Shown here one piece after another: positions 55,708 through 63,854 of a stretch of DNA of 64,000 bases. Position numbers and translations under genes: made by a program. The notes beneath the pieces were generated by a model, which searched no databases, was not told where the DNA came from, and worked only from the letters and a program-made list of their open reading frames with translations. Numbering within the stretch: position 1 is the stretch's first letter; the number at the start of each line of letters is the position of its first letter. Origin of the DNA: Nocardioides sp. zg-1230 (GTDB taxonomy: Bacteria > Actinomycetota > Actinomycetes > Propionibacteriales > Nocardioidaceae); assembly GCF_013155335.1 (NCBI RefSeq), contig NZ_JABJQZ010000008.1, positions 558,001 through 622,000 of the forward strand, written 5' to 3'.

Positions 55708-56199
55708 ATGACCGACCAGGGCACCATCTGGCTGACCCAGGAGGCCTACGACAAGCTGAAGGCCGAGCTCGACGACCTCAAGGGGCCCAAGCGCCAGGAG
55801 ATCATCGAGCGCATCTCGGCCGCCCGCGACGAGGGCGACCTCAAGGAGAACGGCGGCTACCACGCCGCCAAGGACGAGCAGGGCAAGCAGGAGGCCCGCA
55901 TCCGCCAGCTCGAGGACATGCTGCGCAAGGCCGAGGTGGGCGAGACGCCCCCCGACGACGGCGTGGTCGAGCCGGGCATGGTCGTCACCGTCGACTTCGG
56001 CGACGGCGACACCGAGAAGTTCCTCCTCGGCGCCCGCGAGAACCTCAGCGACGGCGACACCCTCGACGTCTACTCGCCCGAGTCGGCGATGGGCGCCGCG
56101 ATCAACGGCAAGTCCAAGGGCGACAAGGTCACCTACACCGCGCCCAACGGCAAGGAGCTGTCGGTGACGGTCGTCGACGCGGAGCCCTACAAGGTCTGA
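55708..56199 (+). CDS. greA: transcription elongation factor GreA
   Basis: A 163 aa factor. The N-terminal coiled coil (about 10-76) ends in the acidic tip GDLKENGGYHAAK that reaches the RNA polymerase active site to trigger cleavage of backtracked RNA. The C-terminal FKBP-like domain has SPESAMGAAINGKSKGDKV. AGGAG lies before the ATG at 55708. It is followed by a long bidirectional hairpin. Confidence 0.95.
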   Translation: MTDQGTIWLTQEAYDKLKAELDDLKGPKRQEIIERISAARDEGDLKENGGYHAAKDEQGKQEARIRQLEDMLRKAEVGETPPDDGVVEPGMVVTVDFGDGDTEKFLLGARENLSDGDTLDVYSPESAMGAAINGKSKGDKVTYTAPNGKELSVTVVDAEPYKV

Positions 56200-56222
56200 G
56201 CCTCACCCTCACCACCGCCGGG

Positions 56223-56269
56223 GCGGTGAGTGAGACATGTTCTGCGGTAGAACGTGTCTCACTCACCGC
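56223..56269. repeat. 21-bp stem intergenic hairpin
   Basis: Arms at 56223-56243 and 56249-56269 pair except one position (core GGTGAGTGAGACATGTTCT), loop GCGGT. It lies between convergent greA and ilvA, 24 and 27 bp from their stops. It can end transcription from both sides, but it is longer than needed and looks like a dispersed palindromic unit. Confidence 0.8.
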
Positions 56270-56295
56270 TCCTCGGCGTTTTCGGCGTACGTCGC

Positions 56296-57501
56296 TCAGC
56301 TGACGCGGTAGCCGCGCTCGCGGAGGCGCTCCATCAGGTGCTCGGCGTGAGCCTCGCCGCGGGTCTCGAGCTGGATGCGCACCTCGACCTCGTTCAGGGT
56401 GAGCGACGGGGAGATCCGCTCGTGCGCGACCTCGAGCACGTTGGCGCCCTCGGCGCCGACCTCGGCCAGGAGCGAAGCCAGGCCGCCGGGGAGATCGGGG
56501 ATGCACACCCGGAGGTAGAGGTAGCGCCCGGCCGCGGCCAGGCCGTGGCGGATGACCTTGCTCAGCAGCAGCGGGTCGATGTTTCCGCCGGAGAGCACCG
56601 CGACGGCGGGTGTCTCGAATCCGGTCGGGTTGTCGAGCATCGCCGCGACGGCGGCCGCGCCGGCGGGTTCGACGACCTGCTTGGCGCGCTCGATCAGGGC
56701 AAGCAGCGCCCGGGAGAGCGACTCCTCGGAGACCGTGATGATCTCGTCGACATGGTCGCGCACCGCCGCGAAGGTGATGTCGCCGGGCCGGCCGACCGCG
56801 ATGCCGTCGGCCATCGTGCTCATCGACTCCAGGGCCACCGGGTGGCCGGCCGCGAGCGACCCGGGATAGGCGGCGGCGCCCTCGGCCTGTACGCCCACCA
56901 CGCGTACGTCCGGACGCAGCGCCTTGACCGCGATCGCCACCCCGGCCAGCAGCCCGCCCCCGCCGGTCGGCACCAGCACCGTGCGAACGTCCGGCGCCTG
57001 CTCGAGGACCTCGAGCCCCAGTGTGCCCTGACCGGCGACGATGTCGACGTGGTCGAAGGGATGGATCAGCACCGCCCCGGTCTCCTCGGCGAACCGCCGC
57101 GCCGCGGCCAGCGAGTCCTCGAGGTAGCGGCCCTCGAAGACGACGTCCGCGCCGTAGCCGCGGGTCGCCTTCTCCTTGGGGATCGGCGCCCCCTCGGGCA
57201 TGAACACGGTCGAGTGGATGCCGAGGGTGGAGGCCGCGAGCGCGACGCCCTGCGCATGGTTGCCGGCGGAGGCGGCGACGACCCCGCGGGCCCGCTCCTC
57301 GGCGGAGAGGCGCGCGATGCGGACGTAAGCGCCGCGGGACTTGAAGGAGCCGGTGCGCTGGAGGTTCTCGCACTTCAGCGAGACCGGCCCGCCGACCAGC
57401 GCCGAGAGCCAGCGCGACTCCTCCATCGGCGTGGTGACGGTGACGCCCTCCAGCATGTCGCGCGCAGCGATGATGTCGGCCAGGGAGCATTCCTCGGTCA
57501 T
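56296..57501 (-). CDS. ilvA: threonine ammonia-lyase
   Basis: A 401 aa PLP enzyme deaminating threonine to 2-oxobutyrate, the entry to isoleucine synthesis. The Schiff-base lysine is Lys54 (TGSFKSRGA). SAGNHAQGVALAA and the glycine loop GGGGLLAG hold the cofactor phosphate. One ACT-like domain (about 325-401, RVCIPDLPGGLASLLAEVG) closes the protein, the short form common in actinomycetes. Its ATG overlaps the AI-2E-family gene stop by 4 nt, making it last in a five-gene unit starting at metB. Confidence 0.93.
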   Translation of the reverse strand: MTEECSLADIIAARDMLEGVTVTTPMEESRWLSALVGGPVSLKCENLQRTGSFKSRGAYVRIARLSAEERARGVVAASAGNHAQGVALAASTLGIHSTVFMPEGAPIPKEKATRGYGADVVFEGRYLEDSLAAARRFAEETGAVLIHPFDHVDIVAGQGTLGLEVLEQAPDVRTVLVPTGGGGLLAGVAIAVKALRPDVRVVGVQAEGAAAYPGSLAAGHPVALESMSTMADGIAVGRPGDITFAAVRDHVDEIITVSEESLSRALLALIERAKQVVEPAGAAAVAAMLDNPTGFETPAVAVLSGGNIDPLLLSKVIRHGLAAAGRYLYLRVCIPDLPGGLASLLAEVGAEGANVLEVAHERISPSLTLNEVEVRIQLETRGEAHAEHLMERLRERGYRVS

Positions 57502-58895
57502 GACGGGTCCTTCTCGTGGTCGTCGTGGCTGTCCGCGTAGTCCGGGTCTGCCGGGGCCGCGAGCGGGCTGTCGTCGTGGATCTCGTCTCCCTCGTTGGGA
57601 GGTGGGGCGATGTCCTCGTCGAGGGCGCCGTCGGGGTCGTCGTCGCCGACCTCGGTGTAGGTGGCGAGGTGCTGCGCGACGGCGTTGCCGGCCGCGGCGA
57701 GCGGTACGGCGACCAGGGCCCCGGCGATGCCGGCCACGAGGACGCCACACCCGATCGCCACGATGACACCGAGCGGGTGCAGCGACACGAAGCGGCCCAT
57801 CAGGAACGGCTGCAGCACGTGGCCCTCGATCTGCTGGACCAGGATCACGCCGCCGAGCATCAGCAGCGCCGTCCACGGCCCCTGGTCCACCAGGGCGACG
57901 AGGATCGCCACCAGGCCCGCCACCGTGGCACCGATCATCGGCACGAACGCGCCGAGGAAGACGATCACGCCGATGGCCACCACGAACGGCACGCCGAGGA
58001 ACCAGGCGACGAGCATGATGCCGATCGCGTCGGCGAGGGCCACCAGGACGGTGGCCCGCACGAACTGGGTCAGCGACACCCAGGCGACGCGGCCGGAGGC
58101 GTCGACGCGCTCGCGCGCCGCCCGGGGCGCGAGGCGTACGAGCCAAGACCAGATGCGCTCGCCGTCGGCGAGGAAGAAGTAGGTGGAGAACAGCACGATG
58201 AAGAAGCCCGCCACGATGTGGCCCACGGCGGTGCCCACCTCGGTGACCCGGGTGACCATGCCGTCGGCGCCGGTGCTGTCGGAGACGGCGGCCTGCACCT
58301 GCTCGATGTAGCCGTCGAGCTGGGAGTCGGAGACGTGGAACGGCCCCGTTCGCAGCCACTCGCGGACCTGCCCGAGGCCGGTGACCACCGAATCGGCGAG
58401 GTCACTGGCACCTTGGGCCACCTGCTGTCCGACGAAGGTGAGCAGCAGGCCGACCGTGCTCAGCCCCAGGATCATCACGATGCCTGTGGCGAGCCCACGC
58501 GGCAGGCCGACCCGGCGCAGCCAGACGACCACCGGCGTGGCGAGCGCGGCGAGCAGCAGCGAGACCGCGAGCGGGAGGGTGATGACGGCGAAGAACCGCA
58601 TGGCCCACAGGAACCCGAGGGCGGCGACGGTGATGACGATCAGGCGCCACGACCAGGCGGCAGCCAGGTCGAGCCCCCACGGCACCTGCGCGCGGCTGAA
58701 GTTGGAGGGCCCGGTGGTGAACGCCGGTTCGGTGCGGCGCTCGGCTCGCCCCTGGGCCCACTGCGCGACGATGCGGTCGGTGAGACCGTCCTCCTCGCGG
58801 GCGAGGGCGGCGAAGAAGCGTCGTCGACCCGACTCCACCTCGGTCTCGCCGGGCTCGTCGGGTGAGGGCCTGCCCTGGTCGCTCACGTCCGTCAC
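57498..58895 (-). CDS. AI-2E family (PerM-type) transporter
   Basis: A 465 aa membrane protein. The N-terminal 75 residues are polar, then seven or eight membrane segments with the family marks FFIVLFSTYFFLADGERI, GAFVPMIGATVAGLVA and QQIEGHVLQPFLMGRFVSLHP. The C-terminal tail is very acidic. Substrates in this family range from AI-2 to ions. GTG 58895 starts one base after the GlmL stop; an earlier frame start at 58925 would overlap GlmL. Operon with ilvA downstream. Confidence 0.85.
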   Translation of the reverse strand: MTDVSDQGRPSPDEPGETEVESGRRRFFAALAREEDGLTDRIVAQWAQGRAERRTEPAFTTGPSNFSRAQVPWGLDLAAAWSWRLIVITVAALGFLWAMRFFAVITLPLAVSLLLAALATPVVVWLRRVGLPRGLATGIVMILGLSTVGLLLTFVGQQVAQGASDLADSVVTGLGQVREWLRTGPFHVSDSQLDGYIEQVQAAVSDSTGADGMVTRVTEVGTAVGHIVAGFFIVLFSTYFFLADGERIWSWLVRLAPRAARERVDASGRVAWVSLTQFVRATVLVALADAIGIMLVAWFLGVPFVVAIGVIVFLGAFVPMIGATVAGLVAILVALVDQGPWTALLMLGGVILVQQIEGHVLQPFLMGRFVSLHPLGVIVAIGCGVLVAGIAGALVAVPLAAAGNAVAQHLATYTEVGDDDPDGALDEDIAPPPNEGDEIHDDSPLAAPADPDYADSHDDHEKDPS

Positions 58896-58896
58896 G

Positions 58897-60291
58897 CTAC
58901 CGATCCCCCGCAGCCCTGAGACCACCCAGCAGACGGTGTGCCGCGACCGGGTGGTCCTGGGCCAGCAGGCCGGCGGCGGCGATCACGTAGTCGTGGTCCA
59001 CGACCACCCGCGGAGCGCGCGGGAGCTGCCAGCCCCCCTCGAAGGCGTCACCGGTCGCCGGCGTCAGCACACGACGTACGGCGTCGGGGCCGCCGTGGCG
59101 CAGCACCCCGCCCGAGCCGACCAGCAGGTCGACCTCGCGGAGGTCCTTGCCGCTGCGCTCCACGACGCGCCCCTCGGGGCTCACGACCACCTTGCTCCTC
59201 CCGGCGTGGCGCTCGAGGGCGATGCGAACGGCCGCGGCGGCGATGTCGAGATCGACGTCCTGCTCGGCGGCGTCGCCCGGCACCCAGCCGGTGTCAGCCC
59301 GGCGGGCGGCCGCCGCGTCGGCGAGGTCTTCGCGCCCGGCGGCCTCGACCGTGGTGACCGCTGACCAGCGCATGCCGAGGTCGCCCTCGACCGTACGGGT
59401 CACCGGCGTGGTGGCCACGACCTCACGCGCGAGCCCGCTGTCCTCGGGGTCGAGCTCGACGACGCTGTGCACGTCGGTGGTCGCGCCGCCGACGTCGACG
59501 ACCACGACGTCCCCGGCTCCGAGGTGCTGGTCGTCGAGGCCGCGGGCGAGCAGCTCGACGCCGGTGAGCACGACGTCGGGCGTCGCGCCGCGCACGATCG
59601 AGGTGAAGGTGCGACCGCGCGCGTCGGCGCGGCTGCTGAGGTGCTTGCCGCCGATCACGTGGCTGAGGAAGATCTCGCGGATCGCGCGGCGCGCGCCGTC
59701 GGGGACGAGCACGCCGATGCGGGGGACGACGTTGTCGGCGAGGACGTGGGGGGTGCCGGAGCCGGTGAGCAGCTCGGCGATCAGGGGCTGCGACTCGATG
59801 TTGCCGGCCACGACGACGGGGCCCGGCCACGGCACGCCGGCCAGGAAGCGGGCGTCGCCCTCCAGGACCTCGGCGTTGCCACCGTCGGTCCCGCCAACGA
59901 GGAGCACCACGTCGGGCTCCGCAGCACGGAGCTCGTCGTGCTTGGCGTCGTCGAGCCCGCCGTGGAGCACGAGCACGACCTTGCCGCCGCTGGACAGCGC
60001 CACCCGGCGGCCCGCCTCGGCCGTCACCAGCTCCTCGTTGCCGACGACCGCGATCCGCAAGCCCCCGCCGGCGCTGGAGCAGGCGAGCACGTCGGCGTCG
60101 AGGGCGCACCGGTCCTGCTCGGCGAGCGCGGCCACGCAGGCGTCGTACCCGTCGAGGACGTCGCCGGTGCCGTCCGGGCCCGGGAGGGTCGTGGGGTGGC
60201 TCGCGATGGCGAGGAGCTGTCCGCTGCCGAGCTCGACCAGCGCCGCCTTCGTCCAGGTGGAGCCGAAGTCGACGCAGACGACCGCGCTCAC
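58897..60291 (-). CDS. GlmL/MutL-family ASKHA ATPase
   Basis: A 464 aa protein of the glutamate mutase accessory (GlmL) family. The ATPase core has VCVDFGSTWTKAALVEL at the start, LVGGTDGGN, VVDVGGATTDVHSVV and GSGGVLRHG. GlmL genes normally lie between the two subunit genes of B12-dependent glutamate mutase, where the protein is thought to protect or reactivate the enzyme. No mutase gene is present in the window, so its partner is elsewhere or different. The GTG overlaps the DUF202 stop by 4 nt; the AI-2E-type gene follows after one base. Confidence 0.88.
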   Translation of the reverse strand: MSAVVCVDFGSTWTKAALVELGSGQLLAIASHPTTLPGPDGTGDVLDGYDACVAALAEQDRCALDADVLACSSAGGGLRIAVVGNEELVTAEAGRRVALSSGGKVVLVLHGGLDDAKHDELRAAEPDVVLLVGGTDGGNAEVLEGDARFLAGVPWPGPVVVAGNIESQPLIAELLTGSGTPHVLADNVVPRIGVLVPDGARRAIREIFLSHVIGGKHLSSRADARGRTFTSIVRGATPDVVLTGVELLARGLDDQHLGAGDVVVVDVGGATTDVHSVVELDPEDSGLAREVVATTPVTRTVEGDLGMRWSAVTTVEAAGREDLADAAAARRADTGWVPGDAAEQDVDLDIAAAAVRIALERHAGRSKVVVSPEGRVVERSGKDLREVDLLVGSGGVLRHGGPDAVRRVLTPATGDAFEGGWQLPRAPRVVVDHDYVIAAAGLLAQDHPVAAHRLLGGLRAAGDR

Positions 60292-60605
60292 ACCAGCACC
60301 GTCAGGGCGGCCACCACGATGATCGCGATGACGCCGAGGACGACGGCCTGCACGCCGATCCCGCCCGTGAGGTCGGTCCCGGTCCGGATCGCCCGCTCGG
60401 CCTGGCGGTAGCGGTGCCAGCCGACGACGGCGGTCATCCCCGACGCGAGGAGCAGGGCGATCCCGAGGGCGACGTTGGGCCAGGTCCCCTCCAGCAGGTT
60501 GAGGGCACCGACGGCCGCCACGACGAGGCCGATCGCGGTGCGCTCATAGGCGAGGAGGGTCCGCTCGTTGGCCAGGAGGTAGCGCGGGTCGGGTGCCTCG
60601 TCCAC
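60288..60605 (-). CDS. DUF202 (YidH-type) membrane protein
   Basis: A 105 aa protein. DPRYLLANERTLLAYERTAI is the DUF202 signature, followed by three membrane segments (about 24-40, 45-61, 84-104). Function unknown. The GTG at 60605 lies 3 bp after the metB stop, and the 3' end overlaps glmL. Confidence 0.88.
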   Translation of the reverse strand: MDEAPDPRYLLANERTLLAYERTAIGLVVAAVGALNLLEGTWPNVALGIALLLASGMTAVVGWHRYRQAERAIRTGTDLTGGIGVQAVVLGVIAIIVVAALTVLV

Positions 60606-60608
60606 GTG

Positions 60609-61769
60609 TCAGCCCAGGGACCGGTCGAGGTCGGCGACGAGGTCGTCGGCGGTCTCGATGCCGACGCTGAGCCGGACCAGGTCGGCGGGGACCTCGAGGT
60701 CGGTGCCGGCCACGCTGGCGTGGGTCATCCGGCCGGGGTGCTCGATGAGGGACTCGACGCCACCGAGCGACTCGCCGAGGGTGAACACCTCGGCGCGCTC
60801 GCACACCGCGAGGGCCTGCTCCTCTCCCCCGGCGACGCGGAAGGAGATCATGCCGCCGAAGCGCTTCATCTGGCGCGCGGCGACCTCGTGGCCGGGGTGG
60901 GCGACCAGGCCGGGGTAGATGACCTCGGCGACCCGCGGGTCGCCGTCGAGGAACGCCACGATCCGCTCGGCGTTGTCGCAGTGGCGGTCCATGCGTACGC
61001 CGAGGGTCTTGAGGCCGCGGTGCGTCAGGAACGCGTCGAACGGCCCGGCCACCGCGCCCATGGCGTTCTGGTGGTAGCCGATCTTCTCGGCGAGCTCGAG
61101 GTCGCGCACGACCACCGCTCCCCCGACGACGTCGCTGTGCCCGCCGACGTACTTCGTCGTCGAGTGCACCACCACGTCGGCGCCGAGCGTGAGCGGCTGC
61201 TGGAGGTAGGGCGAGGCGAAGGTGTTGTCGACGACGAGCAGCGCGCCGGCGTCGTGGGCGACGGTGGCCAGGGCCTCGATGTCGCCGATGGTGAGCATCG
61301 GGTTGGTGGGCGTCTCGACCCACACGAGCTTCGTCCGGCCGGGCTCGACGGCGGCGGCGACCGCGTCGGTGTCGGCGACGGACGCCGGGGTGTGGTCGGT
61401 GCCCCAGACCTTGGCGACCTTGTCGAAGAGGCGGTGCGTGCCGCCGTAGGCGTCGTCGGGGATGACGACGTGGTCGCCGGGGCGGGTGAGCGCCCGGATG
61501 ATGGTGTCCTCGGCGGCCAGGCCGGAGGCGAAGGCGAAGCCCTTCTCGCCGTCCTCGACCGCCGCGAGCGCGCCCTCGAGCGCCGTACGCGTGGGGTTGG
61601 CGGAGCGGCTGTACTCGTAGCCGCCGCGCAGGCCGCCGACACCGTCCTGCTTGTAGGTGCTGCTGGCGTAGATGGGCGGGTTGACCGCCCCGGTCATCGC
61701 GTCGGGCTCGTAGCCGGCGTGGATCGCACGCGTCTCGAACCCGGCCTTGTTGGCGCGTTCCTGGGTCAC
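60609..61769 (-). CDS. metB: cystathionine gamma-synthase
   Basis: A 386 aa PLP enzyme of the Cys/Met metabolism family, making cystathionine from an activated homoserine ester and cysteine, with possible gamma-lyase activity. PLP Lys206 is in STTKYVGGHSD and Asp181 contacts the ring. TRAIHAGYEPDAMTGAVNPP and SLGGVESLIEHP are the family ends. The start is GTG with TACCCT (61781-61776) six nt upstream. It leads a tight unit metB-DUF202-glmL-AI-2E-ilvA. MetB (as a lyase) and IlvA both touch 2-oxobutyrate. Confidence 0.93.
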   Translation of the reverse strand: MTQERANKAGFETRAIHAGYEPDAMTGAVNPPIYASSTYKQDGVGGLRGGYEYSRSANPTRTALEGALAAVEDGEKGFAFASGLAAEDTIIRALTRPGDHVVIPDDAYGGTHRLFDKVAKVWGTDHTPASVADTDAVAAAVEPGRTKLVWVETPTNPMLTIGDIEALATVAHDAGALLVVDNTFASPYLQQPLTLGADVVVHSTTKYVGGHSDVVGGAVVVRDLELAEKIGYHQNAMGAVAGPFDAFLTHRGLKTLGVRMDRHCDNAERIVAFLDGDPRVAEVIYPGLVAHPGHEVAARQMKRFGGMISFRVAGGEEQALAVCERAEVFTLGESLGGVESLIEHPGRMTHASVAGTDLEVPADLVRLSVGIETADDLVADLDRSLG

Positions 61770-61811
61770 ATGCCGAGGGTAGACCCCGCGCTCCCCCGGC
61801 TGAACAGCGGA

Positions 61812-61842
61812 ACGGCCGCCGCACCCCCGATGCGGCGGCCGT
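61812..61842. terminator. 12-bp stem terminator
   Basis: ACGGCCGCCGCA (61812-61823) and TGCGGCGGCCGT (61831-61842) with a 7-nt loop, between the 3' end of the secreted repeat-protein gene and the metB start. Confidence 0.75.
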
Positions 61843-61891
61843 GGTGGAGGCGTGGGACCGCTGGGTCAGACCGTGTGGTCGAGGCTCGAGG

Positions 61892-62620
61892 TCACGAAGG
61901 GGCGAAGATGGCGGTCAACGAGCTGTCGCCGAGGCTGGCCTCGCCCGTGGACTCGTCGCAGACCAGGTTGACCGTGAACAGGGCGCCCTTGGTGACGGCG
62001 AATCCGCGGGTGCCGGAGATTGACTGGAACGCGGAGGCGCCAGGAGTGACGATCTGAAGGGCAGCCCCGTCCAGCGACGTGCCCGTGGTGATCGAGCACC
62101 GGGTGTGACCGGCCACGCTGCCGAGGATGTAGGCCGACGACGAGACGATGACGGACCCGTTGGCCGGGGGCATCAGGCTCACTGAACGAGCGACTTGGTC
62201 GGCCGGGGTCAGGTCCAGGCTCTGGTCACCGCCCGCGGTCGCGGCGACAGAGTTGACGAGCGGAGCGAGCTTGGCGTCGATCTCCGCCTTGGTGTACGAC
62301 GACCCGTCGAGCGCGTAGTTGCCCTTGGGCTGGTACTTCGAGTCGGCCTCGGCCTTGGAGTAGGTCTCGGCCTTGGTGTACCCCGAGCCGGCGGTCTCGT
62401 AGGAGCCCTTGGGCTGGTACTTCCCGTCACTCTGCTTCTTGGTGTAGTACCGCTTGTCCGCGCGCGGCCTGATCTCCTTCTTCCAGATCTTCTTCCAGTT
62501 GGTGGCCAGCGCGCTGCTGACCTCGGCTCCTGCCGGCGTGACGGCCATCAGGCCGCCCCCGACCAGGATCCCGACAAGGACGGCAACCACGAGCTGCCGA
62601 ACCGTTCGACGTGAAGACAT
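61892..62620 (-). CDS. secreted protein with tail-fibre-like short repeats
   Basis: A 242 aa protein with a signal peptide (hydrophobic about 9-27, AGA cleavage near 32). Residues about 50-120 hold imperfect repeats of the form YTKAE and SKYQPKGNY, two per turn, like the extended fibre repeats in phage tail or collar proteins. The C-terminal 120 residues look like a compact beta domain with two Cys (HTRCSITTG and NLVCDESTG). It may be a trimeric surface fibre or adhesin. AAAGGA lies before the ATG at 62620. No phage genes are near. Confidence 0.7.
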   Translation of the reverse strand: MSSRRTVRQLVVAVLVGILVGGGLMAVTPAGAEVSSALATNWKKIWKKEIRPRADKRYYTKKQSDGKYQPKGSYETAGSGYTKAETYSKAEADSKYQPKGNYALDGSSYTKAEIDAKLAPLVNSVAATAGGDQSLDLTPADQVARSVSLMPPANGSVIVSSSAYILGSVAGHTRCSITTGTSLDGAALQIVTPGASAFQSISGTRGFAVTKGALFTVNLVCDESTGEASLGDSSLTAIFAPS

Positions 62621-62765
62621 GACGCTTCCTTTCGACGATTGTGCTGCTGATGTCTTCACCGTCCTCCCGCCCCGACGTTCGCGCATCGGTGACAGCGCGG
62701 ACGTCTAGACCGCGTAGTTCAACGTACGGGGAGGCGGGCCTTGTCCCGCGCGCGACAATGGAGGC

Positions 62766-63416
62766 ATGTTCGGATTCGGCAAGCCCACCACCCTGCCCAC
62801 CCCCGACCAGGCGCTCCCGGGGCGCGAGCAGCAGATGTGGACCCTGGGCGAGCACGTGGTCCTGCGCACCCCCGTCGTCAGCGACGACGTCCCCGACGGC
62901 CACGAGGTCGCGATCCTCGGCCTCGGCTGCTTCTGGGGCGCCGAGGAGATCTACTGGCAGGTCCCCGGCGTCTGGTCGACGTCCGTCGGCTACGCCGGCG
63001 GAAGCACGCCCAACCCGACCTACGACGAGGTGTGCAGCGGTCACACCGGCCACACCGAGGCCGTCCGGGTCGTCTTCGACCCCGCGAAGGTGTCGTACGC
63101 CGACCTGCTCAAGAAGTTCTTCGAGATCCACGACCCGACCCAGGGCATGCGCCAGGGCAACGACGTCGGCACCCAGTACCGCTCCGCGATCTACTGGACC
63201 ACACCCGAGCAGGAGCAGGTCGCCCGCGAGCTGACCAAGGTCTACGGCGAGGAGCTCGCCCGCCGCGGCCTCGGCGAGATCACCACCGAGATCCGCCCCG
63301 CGGGCGAGACGCCGTACTACTACGCCGAGGACGCCCACCAGCAGTACCTCGCCAAGAACCCGTTCGGCTACCGCTGCCACGCCAACACCGGGGTGAAGTT
63401 CCCCGAGACGGCCTGA
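62766..63416 (+). CDS. msrA: peptide-methionine (S)-S-oxide reductase
   Basis: A 216 aa MsrA that repairs oxidised methionine. The catalytic Cys55 is in GLGCFWGAEE; GYAGG, GHTGHTEAVRVVFDP and the late RCHANTGVKFPETA follow, with a possible resolving Cys in RCH. The N-terminal extension of about 45 residues is the actinomycete form. GGAGGC directly precedes the ATG, with GACAAT as a weak -10. Confidence 0.94.
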   Translation: MFGFGKPTTLPTPDQALPGREQQMWTLGEHVVLRTPVVSDDVPDGHEVAILGLGCFWGAEEIYWQVPGVWSTSVGYAGGSTPNPTYDEVCSGHTGHTEAVRVVFDPAKVSYADLLKKFFEIHDPTQGMRQGNDVGTQYRSAIYWTTPEQEQVARELTKVYGEELARRGLGEITTEIRPAGETPYYYAEDAHQQYLAKNPFGYRCHANTGVKFPETA

Positions 63417-63435
63417 CCCGGTCTGAGCTCCCCGA

Positions 63436-63472
63436 TCGAAGTTCACTCGTGCCATGCGCGAGCGGACTTCGA
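63436..63472. repeat. 14-bp imperfect inverted repeat at gene 3' end
   Basis: TCGAAGTTCACTCG (63436-63449) and CGAGCGGACTTCGA (63459-63472) pair at 12 of 14 positions around a 9-nt loop. It contains the stop of the minus-strand gene and lies 20 bp after msrA. Confidence 0.65.
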
Positions 63473-63793
63473 CCTATGGGGTTGGCGGCACCACACGGGT
63501 GATGGGCGTGCCCTCCGGCAGGCCACGTCGCTCGCTCCGCGCGCTGCGTCCGTGGCGAACTGACGTCCGAGCCAGTCGTAGCCGAAGCAGGCCAGCCGCC
63601 CGGCGAGCTCCGGGAACGCGTCCGCCACCAGGGCGTCCGAGGCGCTCGCCGAGGTCCTGGTGTGGACACGGTAGAGACCATCCGCGAAGCTCCTGCCGCC
63701 AGCGGCCTCGAGGCACGCATCGACCGTGGCCTGCGCCGGTGCAGCGACGTCACCGCCACTCGATGCGAAGACACCCAGGAAGCGCTCGAACAT
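63443..63793 (-). pseudogene. DUF1851/Tdi1-like immunity-type protein, probably truncated
   Basis: A 116 aa frame. Residues 1-85 resemble the N-terminal GAD-like part of DUF1851 (T6SS immunity Tdi1-like) proteins: FADGLYRVHT, AFPELAGRLACFGYDWLGRQFATD. After that point the sequence turns Arg/Cys/Ser-rich (SDVACRRARPSPVW) and reads like an out-of-frame tail, ending inside an inverted repeat. Full-length relatives are longer. I read it as a gene cut or frameshifted near 63540, but a short functional form cannot be excluded. The ATG at 63793 was chosen from the start of the conserved part. Confidence 0.5.
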
Positions 63794-63854
63794 CGACCCT
63801 CGTCCCCCTTCGGAATGGCCGTGCCGGCCTGACCCGCACGCTAGCCTCCTCGCC

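Noticed and set aside
56249..57769. Plus- and minus-strand long frames over ilvA
   Set aside because: They are shadows in other frames with Arg-rich products. ilvA has intact catalytic motifs.
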